A stretch of DNA of 64,000 nucleotides from Luteimonas panaciterrae (GTDB taxonomy: Bacteria > Pseudomonadota > Gammaproteobacteria > Xanthomonadales > Xanthomonadaceae): assembly GCF_020511115.1 (NCBI RefSeq), contig NZ_JAJAVH010000014.1:94648-158647 (forward strand). The letters are read 5' to 3'. The notes beneath the pieces were generated by a model, which was not told the origin of the DNA, did not search any database, and saw nothing but the letters and a program-made list of their open reading frames with translations. Numbering within the stretch: the first letter of the stretch is position 1; the number at the start of each line of letters is the position of its first letter. Of this stretch, positions 1 to 9,336 are shown one piece after another. A program made the position numbers and the translations under genes.

Positions 1-231
1 GATCGCGCCGGGAATCTTGTCCACCGCCTTCGGTGTGCGCGTGCCGGTCACGACCACCTTGTCGAGATCGGTCGCTCCCTGCGCCGGGTTCGTGCCGTTC
101 GCAGGCGCCTTCTCCTCCTGCGCATTGGCGTCGGGCGGAGTACTTTGAGCGTTCTCCTGTGCACGGGCGTTCTCGACAGGAACGCCTGCGAACAGGAGGC
201 AGGCGATCGCTGCGGAAAGCGGCTTGATCAT
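1..231 (-). CDS. TonB-dependent receptor, N-terminal fragment (runs off window)
   Basis: Reading the minus strand from the ATG at 231 gives 77 codons open to the window edge. The protein starts MIKPLSAAIACLLFAGVPVE, a plausible signal peptide, continues through an Ala/Asn/Glu-rich linker, and reaches DLDKVVVTGTRTPKAVDKIP. The VVVTGTR segment is the usual start of the plug domain in outer-membrane TonB-dependent receptors, so this is the beginning of a ligand-gated porin; the substrate cannot be read from this part. It is the first gene after a LysR regulator and a symporter operon on the same strand, so it may bring the same substrate across the outer membrane. That link is inference. Confidence 0.85.
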   Translation of the reverse strand, partial: MIKPLSAAIACLLFAGVPVENARAQENAQSTPPDANAQEEKAPANGTNPAQGATDLDKVVVTGTRTPKAVDKIPGAI

Positions 232-521
232 CGTCGTGTCTCTCGAAGTTCCGGTGGCTGCGGGAGCACGACAACACCACGTGCTCATTCGGCATTGATG
301 CGACACAACGCGTCACACCTGTACCGACGGCAGCCTATGCGCTTCGCTCGATATGTGAAATCCGCGTGAACTATGTTCAGAGGCTAGTTTTTGTTGCTTA
401 CGCCGATAGGAAATCTTTGTTGCGACGCAACAACGCGCAGGTCCCTCTGCAAGAGCCCGCACTTCCATGTGCGGACTTTCCAATGCTCACTCCGTTTAGC
501 ATCGCCCCGTCGGTGAAAAAC
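232..521. promoter_or_regulatory. Intergenic region upstream of the TonB receptor
   Basis: About 290 bases without a credible gene. It holds the upstream region of the minus-strand receptor. There is an inverted repeat GAGCACG (264-270) / CGTGCTC (280-286) with a 9-nt loop, located 33-55 bases upstream of the receptor start, a possible operator. The right half contains a sequence element at 404-481 described separately. No clear -35/-10 pair was found. Confidence 0.4.
404..481 (+). other. Repeated sequence element, copy A (possible small RNA or leader remnant)
   Basis: A 7-bp hairpin (417-423 with 427-433, loop GAC) is followed by CCGCAC (457-462), a 6-nt loop and GTGCGG (469-474), then a weak T tract. 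Most of this stretch is matched by the leader of the class II DAHP synthase gene (minus strand, 45231-45300): both carry a TGCGNCGCAACAANGCG block and a CCCGCACTTNCNTGTGCGGA block. The first hairpin is not preserved as a perfect stem in the other copy, so sequence rather than structure appears conserved. There is no plus-strand gene downstream; it runs into the 3' end of the LysR gene. Function unknown. Confidence 0.4.
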
Positions 522-1391
522 TCACTGCATTGTCTTGCGACTTTCTTCGAGCAGCACGTTGACGAGACGGATACGCACGCTGGAACGCGACCAGACGATA
601 CCGATGCGCCGTGGTTCTCCCGCATCGGGCAAGGGCAATCGCACAAGGCGCAATCCTTCCGGCCAGGGCCGTGCCCAGTCGGGCACCAGCGAAACGCCCA
701 GCCCGCGATCGACCATCACTGCGATGGCATTGAGTCCATTGAGCTCGAAACGCTCACGCGGAACGATGCCGGCGCGGCGCAGATAGTCGTCGGCCAATCG
801 TCCGCCCCACTGGTTGCGGTCGTAGCGGATCAGCGGTTCGTTGGCGAGCAGTTCGTGCGGATCGCGTCCCGCCATCGATTGCGGCGCGATCACCACCAGC
901 GGTTCCTCGCGCAGCAACTGCCAGTCGCAGGTCTTGGGCAGGGTGAACGGCGCCTGCAGCACCAATGCCGCATCGAGTTCTCCGGTTTCCACCGCGCGAT
1001 ACAGCTCGGCGGAATATCCCGGACGGATGAAGACGTTGATCTCCGGGAACTGCTCCACCATCCGTGCCAGGATGTCCGGCAGCATCCCCGCGAGCGCGGT
1101 CGGGCATGCGCCCAGGTGCAGCTCGCCGGACACGGCGCTGTCGTTGGCGATGCTGCGCAGATCGGCGACGCCACGCAGCAGTTCGCGCGCGCGCTGCAGG
1201 ATGCGAGCGCCCTCCTCGGTCATGCTCACGGTGCGGCCGACGCGCGCGATCAGGCTGGTGCCGAGTTCGCGCTCCACCGTGCGGATCTGCTGTGCCACCG
1301 CCGCGGGCGTGATGTTGAGCACGCGCGCCGCCGCCGCCATCGATCCCTGTTCGACCACGGTGACGAAAGTATTGAGGAACTGGGTTTCCAC
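522..1391 (-). CDS. LysR-family transcriptional regulator
   Basis: A 289-residue protein, the normal length for the family. An N-terminal winged helix-turn-helix is visible (FLNTFVTVVEQGSMAAAARV, then TPAAVAQQIRTVERELG), followed by the periplasmic-binding-like effector domain. The start is taken as GTG at 1391, three codons before the first helix, which fits LysR proteins; an upstream TTG in frame is possible but would add an atypical extension, and neither has a strong ribosome binding site. The gene lies between a CitE-like lyase/symporter operon and a TonB receptor, all on the minus strand, so it probably controls that locus in response to the transported compound. The effector is not known. 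Confidence 0.9.
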   Translation of the reverse strand: METQFLNTFVTVVEQGSMAAAARVLNITPAAVAQQIRTVERELGTSLIARVGRTVSMTEEGARILQRARELLRGVADLRSIANDSAVSGELHLGACPTALAGMLPDILARMVEQFPEINVFIRPGYSAELYRAVETGELDAALVLQAPFTLPKTCDWQLLREEPLVVIAPQSMAGRDPHELLANEPLIRYDRNQWGGRLADDYLRRAGIVPRERFELNGLNAIAVMVDRGLGVSLVPDWARPWPEGLRLVRLPLPDAGEPRRIGIVWSRSSVRIRLVNVLLEESRKTMQ

Positions 1392-1504
1392 GTTGTCGAT
1401 CCGGGCGGGATTGCAAAGACGTAATTGCAAGGAATATCCAGGCCGCATTGGCCTTCGGGACCGCTTGTCCACCGTCTCCGCCGATGCGGAAACGACGGCA
1501 GAGT

Positions 1505-3982
1505 TTACAGGCTTTCCGGCGCCTCTTTGTCCGCACCGGCGATGGCTGGCGCGGCTGGAGCGGCATCCTGGCGATAGATCGTCAGCCCGTGCAGAGAACG
1601 CGTCGGTGCCGGGAACAGCAGGCTCGCCAGATACCCGATCACGATGCAGAGCAGGATCGAGATCGCCAGGTAGAAGTACGGATGCACCAAATCGAACGAC
1701 CACGCCACCAGGGTCAGGCAGATGCTGGAGCCGATCCCGATCGCCACGCCTGGCGAGTTCGCCCGACGCGTGAACATGCCCAGCGTGTAGGCGCCGGCGA
1801 ATCCGCCGCCGAGCAGACCGGCCAGCTCGATCGACACATCGAACAGGGAATGGATGTCGAAGCGCGACATCAGCAGCGCCACGCCGATGCCGACCAATCC
1901 CACCACCACGGTCATGATCTCGGCGAACAGCACACTTTGCTTCGGCGTCGGATTTTTCGCGATCTTCTCGTAGAAATCCACGGAGATCAGCGTGGCGACA
2001 CTGTTCATGATGCTCGACAGCGTCGCCATCGCCGCGGCGAAGATGCCGGCGATGATGAGCCCCGTGACGCCGGTCGGTAGTTCCGCGGCGATGAACAGCG
2101 GGAATGTGGCATCGATCGGCAGCAAGGGATTCATGCGCTCCGGATGCGCCTTGTAGTAGACGAACAGCGCGGTGCCGATCATGTAGAACACGAAGCCGCC
2201 GGGAATCATGATCGCGGCGAAGGCCCAGATCGAGCGCCCGGCCTCCTTGTCGGATTTCGTCGACAAGGTGCGCTGCATCAGCACCTGGTCCTTCGGGAAG
2301 GTCAGCACCACATCGAACAGCACGAGGAAGATGAAGCCCCACACTGTCGCCTTGGTGAGATCGAAGCCGAAATCGAGCAGGTGGAACTTGTTCTCGGCCA
2401 TCGCCGTCGAGTAGAACTCGTCGAAGCCACCATGCAGTTTCCAGATGATGAAACCGATGGCGAAGATCGCGCCGCCCATCTTGACGATGACCTGCACGAC
2501 ATCGGTCCAGATCACCGCCTTCATCCCGCCCATCGCGGTGTAGATGATGGTGAAGCCGCCCATCAGGATCACGCTCCACACCACGCTGATGCCGGTGATG
2601 GTGGCGATCGCCAGCGCAGGCAGGAACAGGATCACGCTGAGCCGGCTGCCGATCTGCATCACGATGCACAGGGCGCTGGCGAGCATGCGGATCGCGGGAT
2701 GAAAGCGCGTTTCCAGATACGAGAACACCGACATCAGGTTAAGACGCCGCAGGAGCGGGACGATCCAGACCGCGACGAACATCAGGCCCAGCACCGCGAT
2801 CAGATTGTTCGTCAGATATTGCCAGTTGCTCTCGAACGATTTGGCCGGAATGGCGATGAAGCTGATCGAACTGGTGTTGGCCGCGTACAGGCTCACGCCC
2901 GCCGCCCAGAACGGGATGCTGCGCCCGCCGACGAAGAAGCTCGCCGTCGAATTGCGCTTCTCGCGCAGATAGAAGTACAACCCGATGCCGAGCATCGATG
3001 CCAGATAGATGGCGATCACCAGCCAGTCCTGCCATTTCAGCAATTGCCGGCTGGGCTGGATCTGGGCGTAGGCGAATTCGATGCGTCGCCCATCCGCCGC
3101 CGATCGTGCCCAGAAGACACCATCGCGCCAGGCGGCCGTCGCGATCGGATCGGTAGCGGTCGCGCCCGGCAATGCCGTCCAGGCGCCGGTGATGATCTGC
3201 AGCGTCATGGGAGTCGCCAGCGCATCGCTTCGCGCCGGATCACGCACCAGGTAAAGCACGTGCGCCTGACCGATCGCGCGCGCTGAACCCGCCACGATCG
3301 CGCCGGGAACCCGGCCCTGCTCCGTCCAGCCTTTTTCGCTTTCGCGCGTGGACCAGCGCCACAGATGCTCGCCTCCGCCGGATGCATCCGCCACGGTGAC
3401 GAACACGGCCGCCGTCTGCACCGCGAACGATGTCGCCACGCCCGAAGGCCATCCCGACAGACGCGTCCACTGCGGTTTTTCCGCTCCGATCGTGATCCGC
3501 AGCATCTGCGGCCGCGTACCTTCGTTGCCCACGACGTACAGCGTGTCGTCCTTCAAGGCGCCACGTGCGTTTTCCAGGGGAACAGGAAGCGGCGGCAAGG
3601 GTTGCAAGCTCACCCTATCGTTGGCGATGCCGATACGGGCGACACCGATCACCGCTCGCGATTCCGCTGCGGTGATCAGGGCATAACTCTGCGCTTCGTT
3701 ACCGAAGAGACCGGCGATATTCGTGGAAGCAGCTCCGCTTTCCCAGCGAAGTCGCGACCATGCCGATCCATCCGGCGACAACCTCCAAACCGAATCGCGC
3801 AGGATCGCGAGCGCATGCCCATCCGCCTGCGCGACACCGATGATTGGCGCGTCTGCGTCGAGCACCGGAAGCGTTCCGCTCCGCATCGGCGCCAGGTTTT
3901 CCGCGAATGCCGGTATTGTCGCGAGCAACAGACACGCAGCCACGAATCCTCGAATCATCCTGAAAAACATCATCTGCATCAT
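1505..3982 (-). CDS. Sodium:solute symporter with N-terminal Kelch-like beta-propeller
   Basis: 825 residues: signal-anchor-like start (MIRGFVAACLLLATIPAFAE), then about 300 residues with Kelch-type repeats (for example LPPLPVPLENARGALKDDTL followed by YVVGNEG), then a full SSS-family transporter of about 13 membrane segments starting near residue 325 (WLVIAIYLASMLGIGLYFYL). Family motifs include FFVGGRSIPFWAAGVSLYAA and the GGMKAVIWTDVVQ loop. Symporters fused to a propeller or mutarotase-like domain are known from sialic-acid uptake loci of other bacteria, where the propeller is periplasmic; whether the same sugar applies here is inference. Its start overlaps the stop of the upstream lyase by 4 bases (ATGA), so the two are translationally coupled. 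Confidence 0.88.
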   Translation of the reverse strand: MMQMMFFRMIRGFVAACLLLATIPAFAENLAPMRSGTLPVLDADAPIIGVAQADGHALAILRDSVWRLSPDGSAWSRLRWESGAASTNIAGLFGNEAQSYALITAAESRAVIGVARIGIANDRVSLQPLPPLPVPLENARGALKDDTLYVVGNEGTRPQMLRITIGAEKPQWTRLSGWPSGVATSFAVQTAAVFVTVADASGGGEHLWRWSTRESEKGWTEQGRVPGAIVAGSARAIGQAHVLYLVRDPARSDALATPMTLQIITGAWTALPGATATDPIATAAWRDGVFWARSAADGRRIEFAYAQIQPSRQLLKWQDWLVIAIYLASMLGIGLYFYLREKRNSTASFFVGGRSIPFWAAGVSLYAANTSSISFIAIPAKSFESNWQYLTNNLIAVLGLMFVAVWIVPLLRRLNLMSVFSYLETRFHPAIRMLASALCIVMQIGSRLSVILFLPALAIATITGISVVWSVILMGGFTIIYTAMGGMKAVIWTDVVQVIVKMGGAIFAIGFIIWKLHGGFDEFYSTAMAENKFHLLDFGFDLTKATVWGFIFLVLFDVVLTFPKDQVLMQRTLSTKSDKEAGRSIWAFAAIMIPGGFVFYMIGTALFVYYKAHPERMNPLLPIDATFPLFIAAELPTGVTGLIIAGIFAAAMATLSSIMNSVATLISVDFYEKIAKNPTPKQSVLFAEIMTVVVGLVGIGVALLMSRFDIHSLFDVSIELAGLLGGGFAGAYTLGMFTRRANSPGVAIGIGSSICLTLVAWSFDLVHPYFYLAISILLCIVIGYLASLLFPAPTRSLHGLTIYRQDAAPAAPAIAGADKEAPESL

Positions 3983-4827
3983 CGCGCGGCCGCAACGATG
4001 GCCTGGGCGCGTTTGAGGAACGGCAGATCGATCATCTTGCCGTCCACGACGAAAACGCCACGCCCCTGCTCCACCGCCGTCCGCGCGGCGTCGACGATGC
4101 GCCGCGCCGAAGCCAGTTCTTCCTCCGATACCGCGAACGCCGCATTGGCCAAAGCCACTTGCCGCGGATGGATGCAGCTTTTGCCCACGAATCCGAGCCG
4201 GCGCGCCATTTTCGCTTCGGCCGAGAACCCCGCCGCATCTTCCAGATCGGCGAAAGCCCCGTCGACGGCGAACACGCCGGCCTGGGCCGCCGCCATGCGC
4301 ACGGCGAACATCGTCGCGTGCACGTTGGCGATATCGTGACGATCGACGCCGTGTGGCTCGAACAGATCACCGAGACCGAGCTGCAATCCCGCCACGCGCG
4401 GACTGGCCACGGCGATGTCCGCCGCATTCGCCATGGCTTTTGGCGTTTCGATGTTGACCAGCAGCCGGATCGGCTGCGACACCGCGTTCGCGGTCTCGGC
4501 ACGCTGCAGGATTTCGACCGTCGCATGCAATCCGGCGGCCGACTCGATCTTCGGGATGTTCAACAACGCCACGCCATCATGCGCGACGGCGCGCACGTCT
4601 TCCTCGAAATGGCCGCTGCCGGGTCCGTTCACGCGGACGATGATGAGCTTGGCGGCATCGCGGGCCGCATCCGATCGGATGAATCCGGCCACCGCGGCTC
4701 TCGCCTCCGCCTTGCGTTCGTCCGCGACCGAATCCTCGAGATCGAGCGACAACGCATCCGCCTCCCCGGCCAGCGCCTTGGCGAACAGTTCCGGCCGAAC
4801 ACCCGGTACGAACAATTTGCTACGCAT
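3979..4827 (-). CDS. HpcH/HpaI aldolase / CitE-like lyase family protein
   Basis: 282 residues, a TIM-barrel acyl-CoA lyase or aldolase of the CitE group. Recognisable family blocks are LFVPGVRPEL, DALSLDLEDSV (metal and substrate site), RVNGPGSGHFEEDV, IPKIESA, VNIETPKAM, GLQLGLGDLFEPHGVDR and the C-terminal GFVGKSCIHPRQV. Relatives cleave citryl-, malyl- or methylmalyl-CoA or carry out related C-C bond reactions with Mg2+; the exact substrate is not readable. It is the first gene of a two-gene operon with the propeller-symporter fusion (ATGA overlap at 3979-3982), suggesting that the imported compound feeds this enzyme. Confidence 0.85.
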   Translation of the reverse strand: MRSKLFVPGVRPELFAKALAGEADALSLDLEDSVADERKAEARAAVAGFIRSDAARDAAKLIIVRVNGPGSGHFEEDVRAVAHDGVALLNIPKIESAAGLHATVEILQRAETANAVSQPIRLLVNIETPKAMANAADIAVASPRVAGLQLGLGDLFEPHGVDRHDIANVHATMFAVRMAAAQAGVFAVDGAFADLEDAAGFSAEAKMARRLGFVGKSCIHPRQVALANAAFAVSEEELASARRIVDAARTAVEQGRGVFVVDGKMIDLPFLKRAQAIVAAAR

Positions 4828-4898
4828 GGGGCTTCGCCGTCATGCGCGGAGTGTGCGCCAAGAGACATCACATTTTGGATATCCCGGCCATATTCAAA

Positions 4899-4912
4899 CG
4901 ATAGGGATTCTT
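4899..4912. promoter_or_regulatory. Candidate operator upstream of the lyase-symporter operon
   Basis: The 14-mer CGATAGGGATTCTT lies about 72 bases upstream of the lyase start. Nearly the same 14-mer (CGATAGGAAATCTT, 12 of 14 identical) occurs at 404-417 upstream of the TonB receptor. The LysR gene lies between these two promoters. A shared LysR binding site is a reasonable guess, but the similarity is short. The rest of the 4828-5107 gap holds nothing else I recognise. Confidence 0.3.
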
Positions 4913-5107
4913 TTGATTGCCGCATGTTGCTCACAAGCAAAAACCCTTGCGCAGACCTGTCCGTTGGCGGGTCGAGCCGACCAGCGCCGCGCTTGCTGGC
5001 CGCCATCGCGTGTGAAACGGCAATGCTAGAGTATCGGCCAGGGGCGATACACATCCGGAAGCGTCCAGGGATCACGGGCTCCGCGTTTGCGGGACCGAGG
5101 GAGATTT

Positions 5108-5554
5108 ATGTTTCTGTCGATGACAATCGCATTGGCCCTTGGCTTGTCCGGGCAGGCGGACCCGGATTCCATCGAGCCGGGCAAGGCCGGCACCGCTCAG
5201 CTCTATGCGGAGTGCGCCGGCTACTACGATTTCATCGCCGACTCGCAGGAGAGCAGCGCCAGGAAGCAATCCGCGGACATCATGCGCAACATGTCCAGGA
5301 ACGCGGTGCTGATCTCGCGACGCATCTACACGTCGGACTGGCAGCTCAAGCACCCGGACGGCAAGCGCCAGGCCATCGATTGGGAACGCGAAGCCATCGC
5401 TCCGCACAGGAAGCGTGTGAAACTGATGCTGCTCGCCCTGGACAGACAGGACGATCCGTCCATGCGCGACAGCTATGGCTCGAAATGCGCCAGGCTCACG
5501 GAGATGACCGACCTGCTGCTGAAGTCGATCGAGCGGCAGACTCCTGGCAAGTAA
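5108..5554 (+). CDS. Small secreted protein of unknown function
   Basis: 148 residues starting MFLSMTIALALGLSGQADPD, a short signal peptide, followed by a helical, charged mature part with two cysteines (AECAGYYDF and SKCARL) that could form a disulfide in the periplasm. ATG at 5108 is chosen because GAGGGAG lies just upstream; a TTG at 5087 would add seven residues before the signal peptide. I do not recognise the family. It stands alone, with the lyase operon divergent on one side and a tRNA gene downstream. Confidence 0.7.
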   Translation: MFLSMTIALALGLSGQADPDSIEPGKAGTAQLYAECAGYYDFIADSQESSARKQSADIMRNMSRNAVLISRRIYTSDWQLKHPDGKRQAIDWEREAIAPHRKRVKLMLLALDRQDDPSMRDSYGSKCARLTEMTDLLLKSIERQTPGK

Positions 5555-5629
5555 GCGGGCTCGTCCCAAGACCATGGGGCCGGACCGGCGGCCACGCCCC
5601 AGGAAACGGCCCCGCCGATCCTGGCTCGC

Positions 5630-5659
5630 TTGTCGCTCCCCCTGCCCCCAGGCTAGAAT
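5630..5659 (+). promoter_or_regulatory. Sigma-70 type promoter of tRNA-Val
   Basis: TTGTCG (5630-5635) and TAGAAT (5654-5659) with an 18-base spacer, ending 12 bases before the tRNA 5' end. The position is right for a short tRNA leader. Confidence 0.55.
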
Positions 5660-5671
5660 TCGCGTTCCTTC

Positions 5672-5746
5672 GGGCGGTTAGCTCAGCGGTAGAGCACTAC
5701 CTTGACATGGTAGGGGTCACAGGTTCGAACCCTGTACCGCCCACCA
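5672..5746 (+). tRNA. tRNA-Val (anticodon GAC)
   Basis: Cloverleaf folds cleanly: acceptor GGGCGGT (5672-5678) pairs with ACCGCCC (5736-5742), discriminator A, encoded CCA at 5744-5746. Anticodon stem CTACC/GGTAG encloses loop TTGACAT with anticodon GAC at 5704-5706, reading GUC. T-loop TTCGAAC is present. Confidence 0.97.
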
Positions 5747-5821
5747 CGCATGTGGAAAGCGTGGGATTCTCGAGACGGCGCGGCCTGGCTAGGCGGCGCC
5801 GTTCGCGTTTCCGGGCCCGAC

Positions 5822-7855
<2,034 letters not shown>

Positions 7856-8061
7856 ACGGGCGCCAAGAGTCAATCCAGTAGTTTAGCGGCTTCCCGACAC
7901 GGGCTTCGTCAAGCAGGAAGGCCGCTTCGAGCAGCCCGCCGGGAGATCGTTGCCGACAAATCCGGCCGGGATATCCCTACATCCCGCATCGCCGGGCGCC
8001 GATTCTGCGATCCGCCCATGCTCCGGAAAATCCGTCTCAAGAATGGAGACCGGAGCAGGAC

Positions 8062-8595
8062 ATGAAACGCAGTCAAACAGGCTTCACGTTAATCGAGGCG
8101 ATCGCCGCCGTCGCCATCATGGCGATCGTAATGGGTGCCGGTGTCCCTTCTTTCAAGCGGATTCTGACCTACCAGCGCGTGGCTTCAGGCATGTCCCTGC
8201 TCTCCACCTCGCTGGCGTCGGCACGCATGGCGGCGATTTCGGCGGCCACGCCGATCACCGTCTGCCCGATCACGACCGGCAGCCGCCGCTGCCGTCAGGA
8301 CAGCGTCTGGGACGGCGGCTGGATGGTCTTCCGCGATCGCCTGCGCAAGGGACAGCCTCGAAGCGACAAGGATGTCCTTCAGGTGATCGAGCGCTCCGAT
8401 CGCCATTTGGTGCTGTGGAGCACCGCCAGCCGGAAATACGTCCGCTTCCAGGCGGACGGACGCGCCGGTGGCAACAATCTGATCATCCGGATCTGCAGCG
8501 ACGGGAAACTGAACGGCGAGGTGGCGGTCAACAACGTCGGCCGGGTGCGATCAAGGCGTGTTTCGGGCGACCGCCCCTGCGGGGACCGACGCTGA
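8062..8595 (+). CDS. FimT/GspH-like pseudopilin
   Basis: 177 residues with a class III (prepilin) leader: MKRSQTG|FTLIEAIAAV, the Gly-Phe cleavage site followed by Glu at mature position 5 and a hydrophobic helix. The rest resembles GspH/FimT minor pseudopilins (a beta-rich domain with the ASARMAA segment after the helix). Such proteins are cleaved by PilD and incorporated into type IV pilus or type II secretion pseudopilus tips. This copy stands alone, 7.6 kb from the fimU gene of the main minor-pilin operon and on the other strand. Its C-terminus is basic and less typical, and its stop codon lies within a 16-bp tandem repeat. Confidence 0.82.
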   Translation: MKRSQTGFTLIEAIAAVAIMAIVMGAGVPSFKRILTYQRVASGMSLLSTSLASARMAAISAATPITVCPITTGSRRCRQDSVWDGGWMVFRDRLRKGQPRSDKDVLQVIERSDRHLVLWSTASRKYVRFQADGRAGGNNLIIRICSDGKLNGEVAVNNVGRVRSRRVSGDRPCGDRR

Positions 8596-8638
8596 GCGGT
8601 GCCGACGCTGAGCGGTGCCGACGCTGAGCGGTGCCGAC
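8591..8638 (+). repeat. 16-bp tandem repeat, three perfect copies
   Basis: The unit GCTGAGCGGTGCCGAC occurs at 8591-8606, 8607-8622 and 8623-8638. The first copy contains the TGA stop of the FimT-like gene, and each copy repeats the TGA. It sits just before the tRNA-Asn terminator. It looks like local slippage or duplication. Confidence 0.9.
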
Positions 8639-8640
8639 GC

Positions 8641-8664
8641 AAAAAAGGCCGCTTTCGCGGCCTT
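8641..8664 (-). terminator. Rho-independent terminator of tRNA-Asn
   Basis: Stem AAGGCCGC (8645-8652) with GCGGCCTT (8657-8664), loop TTTC; on the minus strand it is followed by a run of T (A at 8641-8644). It lies directly downstream of the minus-strand tRNA-Asn and may also end the convergent FimT-like transcript. Confidence 0.8.
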
Positions 8665-8679
8665 AAGTGCTTGAATTCA

Positions 8680-8756
8680 TGGCGCCCGAAGTTGGACTCG
8701 AACCAACGACCCCCTGATTAACAGTCAAGTGCTCTAACCGGCTGAGCTATTCGGGC
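8680..8756 (-). tRNA. tRNA-Asn (anticodon GTT)
   Basis: On the minus strand the acceptor GCCCGAA pairs with TTCGGGC, discriminator G and encoded CCA (8680-8682 as TGG on the plus strand). The anticodon loop CTGTTAA carries GTT, and the T-arm GTTGG-TTCGAGT-CCAAC is standard. Confidence 0.97.
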
Positions 8757-8766
8757 GGGGGACGCA

Positions 8767-8795
8767 ATATTAATGGCGAGGTCGTGCGCTCGCAA
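8767..8795 (-). promoter_or_regulatory. Sigma-70 type promoter of tRNA-Asn
   Basis: On the minus strand TTGCGA (8790-8795) and TAATAT (8767-8772) are separated by 17 bases; the -10 lies 11 bases before the tRNA 5' end. Confidence 0.65.
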
Positions 8796-8884
8796 CCCAT
8801 CGTGCGGTCACGGCCGCGATTAATGCGGGTTGGATGCCCGTTTCGACCGTGCCATGCAACTGCGGCATGGCGCGAGCATCAGGA

Positions 8885-9298
8885 TCACCAGCACTCGGCC
8901 GGCTCGGTCGGAGTCTTGGCGCCCACGCTGTTGACGCCCAATTCGCCGCACCTGTCGTTCGTCTGATCCGTTCCGTCGACCGGCGTCGCGGTCAGAGTGA
9001 ATGCGTCCGCATCCGCGTCGTCTCCGTCACGAGCCAGATTGTAGAAGGGACGCTCCGAGTTCCGAGGCGAGATTTTCTCCTCGTCGGGAATGGTCGCCCA
9101 GAATCCCGCATAGGTGTTGTTGACCGTGTGGAAGCGTTCGGCGCGCTGCGTCAGCTCCACCAGATCCGCCTTCGCCTGCGCACGGCGCGACTTGCGCACG
9201 TACTCGACGTAGGACGGATACGCGATCGCGACGATGACCGCGATCACAAGGACCACGATCATCAGCTCGATCAACGTGAAGCCGCGGGACTTGCGCAT
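8885..9298 (-). CDS. pilE: Type IV pilus minor pilin PilE
   Basis: 137 residues with a short prepilin leader MRKSRG|FTLIELMIVVLV, then YPSYVEYVRKSRRAQAKADL, typical of PilE-class minor pilins. A C-terminal disulfide pair (NDRCGEL and the penultimate Cys of AECW) matches the D-loop of pilins. It is last in the fimU-pilV-pilW-pilX-pilY1-pilE order known from Pseudomonas and Xanthomonas. The ATG at 9298 gives the normal 6-residue leader; an earlier in-frame ATG would lengthen it. The protein is processed by PilD and joins the priming complex at the pilus tip. Confidence 0.9.
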   Translation of the reverse strand: MRKSRGFTLIELMIVVLVIAVIVAIAYPSYVEYVRKSRRAQAKADLVELTQRAERFHTVNNTYAGFWATIPDEEKISPRNSERPFYNLARDGDDADADAFTLTATPVDGTDQTNDRCGELGVNSVGAKTPTEPAECW

Positions 9299-9336
9299 GT
9301 TTGCCACCGGAAGAGCGATCATGGACATCATCCCAC

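Noticed and set aside
366..1424. A 352-codon plus-strand open frame across element A and the LysR gene.
   Set aside because: Low-complexity composition and antisense to a well supported LysR gene.
7856..7920. SOS (LexA) box in front of uvrB.
   Set aside because: Neither a CTGT-N8-ACAG nor a TTAG-N6-TACTA pattern could be matched convincingly.
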